Positions 53,905 through 64,000 of a stretch of 64,000 nt of DNA are shown here, piece by piece (within the stretch, counting starts at the first letter, position 1; each line of letters opens with the position of its first letter). The translations under genes were made by a program, and so were the position numbers. Location of the stretch: positions 992,001 through 1,056,000 of the forward strand of contig NZ_MTBP01000002.1 in assembly GCF_002911665.1 (NCBI RefSeq). Reading direction: 5' to 3'. The notes under the pieces are model-generated. The model was not told the DNA's origin, searched no databases, and was given only the letters and a program-made list of their open reading frames with translations. Origin of the DNA: Actinomadura rubteroloni. GTDB lineage: Bacteria > Actinomycetota > Actinomycetes > Streptosporangiales > Streptosporangiaceae.

Positions 53905-56004
53905 TCAGGCGGCGGGCTCGGGGGCCCGCTCCATCCGGCGGCGGAGCCAGTCGGTGGCGGTCGCGGCGTCCATCGGGCGGCCGAAGTGGTAGCCCTGCGC
54001 GGCGTCGCAGCCGAGTTCGCGCAGCGCGCCGGCGGTGCCGGGGTCCTCGACGCCCTCGGCGACCGAGCGCAGCCCGAGGGTGCGGACGAGGTCGATGATC
54101 GACCGGACGATCACCGCGTCGTCGGGCGACCGGGTCAGCCGCCGCACGAACGACGCGTCGATCTTGATCTCCTCGACGGGCAGCCGCCGCAGCCGCACCA
54201 GCGAGGAGTAGCCGGTGCCGAAGTCGTCCAGGCTGAGCGGGATGCCGAGCCGGGCGAGCTTGCCGACCGTCTCGGACGCGTACGCCGACTCGTTCATGAG
54301 GATCCGCTCGGTGATCTCCAGTTGGAGCGCGGCGGCGGGCAGGCCGTGCCGGGCCAGGCCGTCCTCGACGACCTCGGTGAGGCCCGCGTCGAACAGGTCG
54401 CGGCCCGAGGCGTTCACCGCGACCTGGACGGTCAGGTTCTCGCGCCACCACGCGGCGGTCTGCGCCAGCGCGGCGTTCACGACGTAGCCGGTGATCGACC
54501 GCATCAGGTACGTCTGCTCGGCGACCGACAGGAACCGCTCCGGCCCGATCAGGCCCTCGTCGGGGTGGCGCCAGCGCAGCAGGGCCTCCATGCCGACGAG
54601 CTTGCCGTCCCGCAGCGCGACCTTCGGCTGGTAGAACAGCTCCAGTTCGCCACGGTCCACGGCGCGGCGCAGGTCGCCGAGCATCCGCAGCCGGGCCGGG
54701 GAGTTGCGGTCCTGCGCGGGCGCGTAGACCTCGACGCCGCTGCGCGTCTGCTTGGCGTGGTACATCGCGACGTCCGCGCGCTTCAGCAGGGTCTCGAAGT
54801 CCTGCGCGTGGTCGGGGCACAGCGCGATGCCGACGCTGCCGTCCAGGTCGAACGTCATGCCGTCCAGCCGGACGGGCTCGCTCAGCGCGGCGCGCAGCCG
54901 GGCGGCGACCTCGCGGGCGGCGGCCTCGTCGCGGACCGACGGCAGCAGCACCGCGAACTCGTCCCCGCCGAGCCGCGCGACCAGGTCGCCGGGCCGGACG
55001 GCGTGGGTGAGGCGGTGCGCGACGAGTTGGAGCAGCCGGTCCCCGGTGAGGTGCCCGAGCGTGTCGTTGACCTCCTTGAAACGGTCCAGGTCGAGCAGGA
55101 ACAGCGCCGCGCGGGCGCGCTCGCCGTCGCGGCGGCGTCCCGCGACGGCCCGGACGGCGCGCCGGTCGGCGGTGCGGACGTGCGCCAGGGCCTCTTCGGT
55201 CCGCAGCGTGAGCAGCTTGCGGTTCGGCAGGCCGGTGAGGCCGTCGTGCAGCGCCTGGTGCTCGCGCCGCACCGACGCGGACGCGTTGAGGTAGACGGCG
55301 ATGAACGGCAGGACGATCAGCGGCAGGAACGCGGCCGAACGGTCCATCGCGGTGACGACGAGCGGCGCCAGCCCGAGCAGCGCCAGATGCACGAGCACCT
55401 GGTAGGCCAGGTCGCCGCGCACCGCGCGCAGCAGGGAGATCCGCTCGTGCAGCGCGACGGCGCCCGCGACCAGCGCGTCGTTGCAGGCGAAGTAGGCGGC
55501 CCCGGCGAGCGCGATGGCGGCGAGGTCGTCGCCGTCGGGGACCCAGGGGTGGAGCGGGGTGCCGCCCGTCCCGAACGCCGTCAGGACGAGCTGCCCGGCG
55601 GCCAGGCTCAGCGCGTACTGGGCGACGTTGAAGCCGATGCGGTGCGGGGCGCGGCGCCAGAGCCCGCCGCACACGATCAGCGAGACCGCCCGCAGCGCGA
55701 GCGCGGCGGGCAGTCCCGCGTACAGCAGGGCGGCGAACGAGAAGGTGGTCGCGGTGCTGGCGCCGCTGTCCTCGGTCGAGCCCGGCGTGACGATCGGACG
55801 CAGTTCGCCGACCAGGACCAGGCAGGCGAGGATCCCGAACACGGGGCTCGTCGCGAGCGCGTCCCGCGCGCCGCCGCCGAGCCCGGCGAACGCCGCCGCG
55901 CACACGGCGAAGCCGAGCACGGTGACGGTCGTGAGGTAGATCCACAGCGGGGAGCCCCGGCGCGGCGGCGTGTTCCGCGTGTTGTTCGGGTCCTTCATCA
56001 CCAT
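53905..56004 (-). CDS. Membrane GGDEF-EAL c-di-GMP protein (second)
   Basis: A 699-aa protein with about seven hydrophobic helices (about 20-270), then GGDEF ([13 protein letters not shown]) and EAL ([11 protein letters not shown]). Unlike the first protein it has a good I-site, RPGD before the GGDEF loop, so cyclase feedback is plausible. EAL residues [22 protein letters not shown] and EEIKIDASF look catalytic. There is no PAS domain. The start is ATG 56004 or 55998; upstream codons lack family support. Its 3' end converges on the DUF6458 gene. Confidence 0.88.
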   Translation of the reverse strand: MVMKDPNNTRNTPPRRGSPLWIYLTTVTVLGFAVCAAAFAGLGGGARDALATSPVFGILACLVLVGELRPIVTPGSTEDSGASTATTFSFAALLYAGLPAALALRAVSLIVCGGLWRRAPHRIGFNVAQYALSLAAGQLVLTAFGTGGTPLHPWVPDGDDLAAIALAGAAYFACNDALVAGAVALHERISLLRAVRGDLAYQVLVHLALLGLAPLVVTAMDRSAAFLPLIVLPFIAVYLNASASVRREHQALHDGLTGLPNRKLLTLRTEEALAHVRTADRRAVRAVAGRRRDGERARAALFLLDLDRFKEVNDTLGHLTGDRLLQLVAHRLTHAVRPGDLVARLGGDEFAVLLPSVRDEAAAREVAARLRAALSEPVRLDGMTFDLDGSVGIALCPDHAQDFETLLKRADVAMYHAKQTRSGVEVYAPAQDRNSPARLRMLGDLRRAVDRGELELFYQPKVALRDGKLVGMEALLRWRHPDEGLIGPERFLSVAEQTYLMRSITGYVVNAALAQTAAWWRENLTVQVAVNASGRDLFDAGLTEVVEDGLARHGLPAAALQLEITERILMNESAYASETVGKLARLGIPLSLDDFGTGYSSLVRLRRLPVEEIKIDASFVRRLTRSPDDAVIVRSIIDLVRTLGLRSVAEGVEDPGTAGALRELGCDAAQGYHFGRPMDAATATDWLRRRMERAPEPAA

Positions 56005-56176
56005 CTCGGGGGGTTCGGGAACCTTGATGACAGGGAGGGTACGACCTGGAACCAACCTCGCGAAACCGATTGCGCACGTTCCGTTATGCCGTTTCCTGGT
56101 GATGCGCCCCGAAAAGCCCGGCCAGCGGTACGCTTGGGTAACTTTACGCTGGTAGGACCGGCCGGGGCGCGAGGCG

Positions 56177-59398
<3,222 letters not shown>

Positions 59399-59402
<4 letters not shown>

Positions 59403-60469
59403 GGGCGCAGAGTAGTGGTGATCGTCGCCGAGCCGAGGACGCGGTCGCCGTCGTAGAGCGCGGCCGTCTGGCCGGGGGCGACGCCGCGCGCGGGGGCGGC
59501 GAGCAGCAGCCGCAGGCCGTCGGCGGCGGGCTCGACCGTGCACGGGTGGACCTCGCCGTGCGCGCGGAGCTGGACGGCGCACCCGAACGGCCCGGCGGGC
59601 GCGGGCGCGAGCCACACCGGCGGGCCGGTCGTGATCTCGGTGACGTCCAGGGCCTCGCGCGGGCCGACCGTGACCGTGTTCGTCGCCGGGGAGATGTCCA
59701 GGACGTAGCGCGGCCTGCCGTCGGGCGCGGGCGTCCCGATGCGCAGGCCGCGCCGCTGCCCGATCGTGTAGGCGTAGGCGCCGTCGTGGTCGCCGACGCG
59801 GGTGCCGCCGGCGTCCACGATCGGGCCGGGCGCGGTCCCGAGCCGCTCGGCGAGGAAGCCGCGCGTGTCGCCGTCGGCGATGAAGCAGACGTCGTGGCTG
59901 TCGGGCTTGGCCGCGACCTGGATGCCGCGCCGGTCGGCCTCGCGCCGGATCTCGGCCTTGGTCGTGTCGCCGAGCGGGAACAGCGCGTGCCTGAGCTGCT
60001 CGGGCGTGCAGACGGCGAGGACGTAGGACTGGTCCTTGCCGGGATCGACGCCGCGGCGCAGGACCGTCCCGTCCGAGCGGGCGTAGTGCCCGGTGCAGAC
60101 GGCGTCGAACCCGAGCGCGAGCGCCCGGTCCAGCAGCGCCGCGAACTTGATCTTCTCGTTGCAGCGCAGGCACGGGTTGGGGGTGCGGCCCGCCGCGTAC
60201 TCGCTGACGAAGTCCTCGACGACGTCGCGGTGGAAGCGCTCGGCGAGGTCCCAGACGTAGAACGGGATGCCGATGGCGTCGGCGGCGCGGCGCGCGTCCC
60301 TGGCGTCCTCCAGGGTGCAGCACCCGCGCGCTCCGGAGCGGTAGGACTGGGGATTGCTGGACAGGGCCATGTGGACGCCGGTGACGTCGTGCCCCGCCTC
60401 GGCGGCGCGGGCGGCCGCCACCGCGGAGTCGACGCCGCCGGACATGGCGGCCAGTACGCGCAGAGTCAT
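59399..60469 (-). CDS. mnmA: tRNA-specific 2-thiouridylase
   Basis: A 356-aa enzyme that thiolates U34 of tRNA-Glu, -Gln and -Lys. The ATP PP-loop is [15 protein letters not shown], the catalytic Cys residues lie in [14 protein letters not shown] and [16 protein letters not shown], and the C-terminal domains are normal. Sulfur probably comes from the cysteine desulfurase at 62514-63689. The ATG at 60469 is used. Confidence 0.96.
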
Positions 60470-60546
60470 AGCCCCTCCAGGGTAGGCGGTGACCTTGGTG
60501 ACGCGGCCACGGAATAACGCGCGGCCCGCGTACGATGTGACGCGCC

Positions 60547-61608
60547 ATGGGAATCTTTCGCCGCCCCCGCGACATGTCCGCCGCCGCCCCCGCGGCCATC
60601 AGCGAGTTCTGGGAGTGGTGGGCGCAGGCCCGCCCGTCCATCGAGTCCGCGCTGGAGCGGCAGCAGGACGACGACGACGTCGACGGCCTCCCGACCGAGC
60701 TGGTCGAGGAACTGTCGCACCGCGTCGGGCGGATCCACCCCGACCTGGAGTGGGAGATCGGCGGGTCGGACGGGCGCGGCCCCGCGCTGACCGTCACCGG
60801 CGGCGGCGACCCGGCGCTGCGCGGGCTGGCCGAGCGCTGGCACCGGGCCGTTCCCCGGTCGGCGGGCGCGCACTGGCGGTACTACCCCGCGCGCCAGCCC
60901 GACCCGGAGATGCTGGCGCAGCGGCTCGTCCTCGGCGACCACGAGTTCGACCTGGAGTACGCGCGGTTCGGGATGCGCGCCGACCAGGCCCGCGCCCGCG
61001 TGGACATCACCGCCTACCACCCCGACTTCCTCTTCGTGTCGGAGGAGCAGCGGCTCCAGGTGGCGCGGCACCTGCTGGACTGGGCGCTCGGCGAGGACGA
61101 CGCGGCCCGCTGGATCGGCCGCGTCACCACCGCCGAGGAGGCGCCGATCGACGCGCTGCCGCCCGCGCTGCTCGCGGCGGTCGTGGAGCAGGTCGCCGAG
61201 CCGTTCGCCGACCAGGCGTGGCTGACCGGCGAGGGCCGGACGCCGCGCGGGCACCCGTCCCGGGTCATGGTCCGGTTCCCGCTGCACCGGCAGGACCATC
61301 CGCTGTGCGACCTGCACGTGACGGTGACCGTCCCCTACCGGCACGCCAACCCCGACCGGCTGCCGGTGGAGCCGTCGTCGGGCGCGCTGCGCAAGTTCGA
61401 GAAGCGGTTCGGGTCGCTCGGCGACCAGGCGGTGCTCGCGGCGATCGAGACGGGCGACGGCCTGCGCGTCTTCCACCTGTACGCCGATCCGGGGTCGTCG
61501 GCGCTGGCCGAGCTGGACCAGGTCGCGGCGGGCTGGGACGAGGGCAAGGCCAAGGTCGCGTCCGCGCCGGACCCGGCGTGGAGCGCCCTGGCCCCCTACC
61601 GTCCCTGA
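60547..61608 (+). CDS. Uncharacterised protein with a DUF695-like C-terminus
   Basis: A 353-aa soluble protein. The N-terminal half starts [20 protein letters not shown] and includes [14 protein letters not shown], and the C-terminal part has [20 protein letters not shown] and [11 protein letters not shown], which resembles DUF695 or ribonuclease-E-inhibitor-B-like proteins. I cannot assign a function. The ATG at 60547 opens the frame. It diverges from mnmA and converges on the DUF1206 gene. Confidence 0.75.
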   Translation: MGIFRRPRDMSAAAPAAISEFWEWWAQARPSIESALERQQDDDDVDGLPTELVEELSHRVGRIHPDLEWEIGGSDGRGPALTVTGGGDPALRGLAERWHRAVPRSAGAHWRYYPARQPDPEMLAQRLVLGDHEFDLEYARFGMRADQARARVDITAYHPDFLFVSEEQRLQVARHLLDWALGEDDAARWIGRVTTAEEAPIDALPPALLAAVVEQVAEPFADQAWLTGEGRTPRGHPSRVMVRFPLHRQDHPLCDLHVTVTVPYRHANPDRLPVEPSSGALRKFEKRFGSLGDQAVLAAIETGDGLRVFHLYADPGSSALAELDQVAAGWDEGKAKVASAPDPAWSALAPYRP

Positions 61609-61612
61609 CCGC

Positions 61613-62452
61613 TCAGCGCGCGGCCTCGACCTTGCGCCAGCGCGCCTCGCACAGCGAGTAGGCGCCGAACACGACGAGGCCGAGCGCGACGGCGACGAGC
61701 AGCCACGGCCCGGCGGGCGTGCCGGCGAACTCGCGGAGGGTGCCGTCCAGGCCGCGCGCCTGGTTCGGGTCGAAGGCGATCGCCGCGCGGGCCAGGAAGA
61801 CGCCGACGCCGCCGAAGACCAGGCCGCGCGCGCTGCGTCCGACGATCCCGAGCGTCTTGACGACCGGCGCGGCGGTGGGGCCCATCGGGCGGAGCTTCTT
61901 CAGGAACGTCCGCCGGACGGCCCCGACGATGTTCCCGATGCCCCAGGCCACGAAGCCGAGCCCGACGGCGAGGACGAGCCACCGTCCGCCCGGGTGCTCC
62001 ATCGCCCGCGCCGTGTAGGAGTGGGACTGCTGGTCGCTGGACTGCCCGCCCTGCCCGAGGACGAACCCGAGCATCCCGGCGAACGCGGCGGTGTAGAAGA
62101 CGCCCCGGCCGAAGGACGCGAGCCGTTTCACGGGCTTGCGGCCGTCGGCCTGCGGCTGCCCGTAGGCGGCCTCGGAGAACCGCCACAGGGCGAGACCGAG
62201 GAAGCCGAGCGTCAGCGCCCACAGCACGACCGTCCCGCCCGGCTTCTCGCCGACGAGTTGGAGCGCGCCCTTCTTGTCCGCCTGCTCGCCGCCGTCGCCG
62301 AGGCCGATCTGCACGGCCAGCCAGCCGATGAGCAGGTAGATGGCGCCGCGCGCCGCCAGCCCTGCGCGCGACAGCCGGTGGAACCAGGGATGCCCGGCGG
62401 CCCGGCGGAACCCGTCCCCGGCCGCCGTCGTGACCTGCTGCGTCGACGTCAT
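61613..62452 (-). CDS. DUF1206 six-helix membrane protein
   Basis: A 279-aa membrane protein with three repeats of two helices, as in the DUF1206 family. LSRAGLAARGAIYLLIGWLAV, FGRGVFYTAAFAGML and IVGRSARGLVFGGVGVFL carry the repeated 'R.GL..RG..Y...G' theme, cited here in parts. The function is unknown. The ATG at 62452 follows GAGGAGAACGACTG. Confidence 0.88.
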   Translation of the reverse strand: MTSTQQVTTAAGDGFRRAAGHPWFHRLSRAGLAARGAIYLLIGWLAVQIGLGDGGEQADKKGALQLVGEKPGGTVVLWALTLGFLGLALWRFSEAAYGQPQADGRKPVKRLASFGRGVFYTAAFAGMLGFVLGQGGQSSDQQSHSYTARAMEHPGGRWLVLAVGLGFVAWGIGNIVGAVRRTFLKKLRPMGPTAAPVVKTLGIVGRSARGLVFGGVGVFLARAAIAFDPNQARGLDGTLREFAGTPAGPWLLVAVALGLVVFGAYSLCEARWRKVEAAR

Positions 62453-62513
62453 CAGTCGTTCTCCTCCCACGTCGGCGGCAGGGTGCCCGCCTGGCGGGGC
62501 GGCAAACGCCCGG

Positions 62514-63689
62514 TCAGGTGAGGCCGGCGCGGCGGGCCCGCTCCACGACGGGCGCGATGGCGGCGGCGAGCGCGGCGACGTCGGCCTCGGTGGAGGTGTG
62601 CCCGAGCGTGAACCGCAGCGAGCCGCGCGCCCGCGCCGGGTCGGCGCCCATCGCCAGCAGGACGTGGCTCGGCTGCGCGACGCCCGCCGAGCACGCCGAG
62701 CCGGTGGAGCAGGCGATGCCGCGCGCGTCCAGGAGCATGAGCAGCGCGTCGCCCTCGCAGCCGGGGAAGGAGAAGTGGGCGTTGCCGGGCAGCCGGTCGG
62801 CGGGGTGGCCGTTGAGGACGGCGTCGGGCACGGCCGCGCGGACGGCGCCGATCAGCGCGTCCCGCAGCACCGCCAGGCGCGCGGCCTCGGCGTCCCGGCG
62901 GGCGACGGACTCCTGGACGGCGGCGGCGAACCCGGCGATGGCGGGCGTGTTGAGCGTCCCGGACCGGACGTCGCGCTCCTGCCCGCCGCCGTGCAGGACG
63001 GGCACCGGATCGGCGTCCAGGCGGGGGCCGGGCTTGGCGAGCAGCAGCGCGCCGACGCCGAGCGGGCCGCCGAGCTTGTGGCCGCTCAGCGTGAGCGCGG
63101 CGGCGCCGGACGCCCCGAACGCGACGGGCAGGTGCGGCGCGGCCTGGACGGCGTCGGTGTGGAACGGCACCCCGTGCTCGGCGGCGACGGCGGCCAGTTC
63201 GGCGACGGGCTGGACGGTCCCGACCTCGCTGTTGGCCCACATGACGGTGGCGAGGGCGACGTCGGTCCCGTCGCCGAGCGCGTCCCGCAGGGTCTCGGGG
63301 GCGATCCGGCCGTGCTCGTCGCAGGGCAGCCACTCCACGACGGCCCCCTCGTGCTCGGCGAGCCACTGGACGGCGTCCAGCACCGCGTGGTGCTCGACGG
63401 CGCCCGCGAGGATCCGGCGGCGGCGCGGGTCGGCGGCCCGCCGCGACCAGTAGATCCCCTTGACGGCCAGGTTGTCGGCCTCGGTGCCACCGGAGGTGAA
63501 CACGACCTCGCTCGGCCGGGCGTCGAACGCCTCGGCGACGATCTCGCGGGCCTCCTCGACGGCGCGCCGGGCACGGCGGCCCGCCGCGTGCAGCGACGAC
63601 GCGTTGCCGAGGCCGCTCAGCTCGGCGGTCATCGCGGCGACGGCCGCCGGGAGCATCGGGGTCGTCGCGGCATGGTCGAGGTAGGTCAC
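62514..63689 (-). CDS. Cysteine desulfurase (NifS/IscS-type)
   Basis: A 391-aa PLP enzyme that moves sulfur from cysteine. [10 protein letters not shown] starts it, VEHHAVLD and the PLP lysine in [15 protein letters not shown] follow, and the catalytic Cys loop is [19 protein letters not shown]. It is a group I enzyme by loop type. It probably feeds MnmA and Fe-S assembly. The GTG at 63689 is used; 63692 is another GTG just before it. Confidence 0.93.
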   Translation of the reverse strand: MTYLDHAATTPMLPAAVAAMTAELSGLGNASSLHAAGRRARRAVEEAREIVAEAFDARPSEVVFTSGGTEADNLAVKGIYWSRRAADPRRRRILAGAVEHHAVLDAVQWLAEHEGAVVEWLPCDEHGRIAPETLRDALGDGTDVALATVMWANSEVGTVQPVAELAAVAAEHGVPFHTDAVQAAPHLPVAFGASGAAALTLSGHKLGGPLGVGALLLAKPGPRLDADPVPVLHGGGQERDVRSGTLNTPAIAGFAAAVQESVARRDAEAARLAVLRDALIGAVRAAVPDAVLNGHPADRLPGNAHFSFPGCEGDALLMLLDARGIACSTGSACSAGVAQPSHVLLAMGADPARARGSLRFTLGHTSTEADVAALAAAIAPVVERARRAGLT

Positions 63690-63763
63690 CACAGCACCAA
63701 CAGTAGCCGCGCGGCGGCGGTTCCCTTCCGCCGGGAATGACCGTGGGGCCGGGCGTGTTGGCG

Positions 63764-63787
63764 ACTGTACCGTCCGGTCGGTACAGT
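63764..63787. promoter_or_regulatory. TetR-type operator before the TetR gene
   Basis: ACTGTACCG-TCCGGT-CGGTACAGT is a perfect 9-bp inverted repeat with a 6-bp spacer. It ends 10 bp before the TetR start codon, which fits self-repression. Confidence 0.82.
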
Positions 63788-63797
63788 GGAGTCCGCC

Positions 63798-64000
63798 ATG
63801 AGGAAGAACGCCCTGCTCGATGCCGCCGAGTCCCTGCTGTCCGAGCAGGGGACCCAGGCGCTCACGCTCGCCGCCGTCGCCGACCGCGCGGGCGTCAGCA
63901 AGGGCGGGCTCCTCTACCACTTCCCCACCAAGGAAGCGCTGGTCCAGGCACTGGTCGGCCGCGTCATCGAGGATTTCGACGACCTCATCGGGTCGTACAT
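63798..64000 (+). CDS. TetR-family regulator (5' part, cut by the window end)
   Basis: The first 67 residues from the ATG at 63798 form a TetR helix-turn-helix: [37 protein letters not shown] and [12 protein letters not shown]. The ligand domain is beyond the window. A perfect palindrome lies directly upstream. It diverges from the cysteine desulfurase gene. Confidence 0.88.
   Translation, partial: MRKNALLDAAESLLSEQGTQALTLAAVADRAGVSKGGLLYHFPTKEALVQALVGRVIEDFDDLIGSY

Overview
The window is high-GC actinobacterial chromosome. The core gene order, with leuCD beside an NdgR-type IclR regulator and hup, then gpsA-ddl, tRNA-Gln/Glu, cimA, ilvE, leuB, serA, ilvBNC, gatCAB, ligA and mnmA, matches the conserved block I know from Streptomyces and mycobacteria. 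GTG and TTG starts, 4-bp stop/start overlaps and a CofC-type F420 gene fit. I would guess a Thermomonosporaceae/Streptosporangiales organism such as Actinomadura, but the sequence alone does not prove the genus.

Region 1 (1-4580) is a rearranged accessory patch. A truncated GH15 gene abuts a 294-bp repeat. An inverted copy of that repeat at 4280-4573 encloses a divergent SDR/ThDP-oxidase pair. A frameshifted enolase-superfamily pseudogene and four copies of a hairpin-bearing dispersed repeat lie here too. Region 2 (4546-17163) is mostly redox: a YdiJ-like FAD/Fe-S dehydrogenase, DUF3140, a DyP peroxidase with a PucR regulator, a formate-dehydrogenase-like molybdoenzyme, a FUSC membrane protein, tRNA-Tyr and an odd CAG-anticodon tRNA, a reductase overlapping a putative di-iron protein, an SMR transporter and an acetamidase-like protein.

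Region 3 (17295-29617) is core: ddl, gpsA, plsC, cofC, a cold-shock-like gene, hup, leuD, leuC and ndgR. It continues with a DUF202/SAM-hydrolase/Nudix operon and a tRNA-Glu duplication that brackets a secreted CHAP protein and an SRPBCC protein, then tRNA-Gln. Region 4 (29761-45834) holds most of the branched-chain amino acid and serine genes on the minus strand: cimA, ilvE, leuB, serA and ilvBNC. Interspersed accessory genes include a divergent thymidylate-synthase-like protein, DUF2079 with PadR, a heme monooxygenase and an anchored CBM2-like protein. Region 5 (45835-64000) carries two membrane GGDEF-EAL proteins, DUF4253, gatCAB, ligA, a MetE-like protein, mnmA, a cysteine desulfurase and the start of a TetR gene.

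The most interesting pattern is a two-layer control circuit for branched-chain synthesis. Five near-identical 15-bp palindromes (TCTCA-N5-CGAGA type) lie in front of leuC/ndgR, leuB (two), ilvB and cimA, and are best read as NdgR operators. In addition, ilvB and cimA each have a short leader peptide rich in Leu/Ile/Val codons that ends in GRRAG, followed by a hairpin and a T-tailed terminator, which is the layout of ribosome-mediated attenuation.
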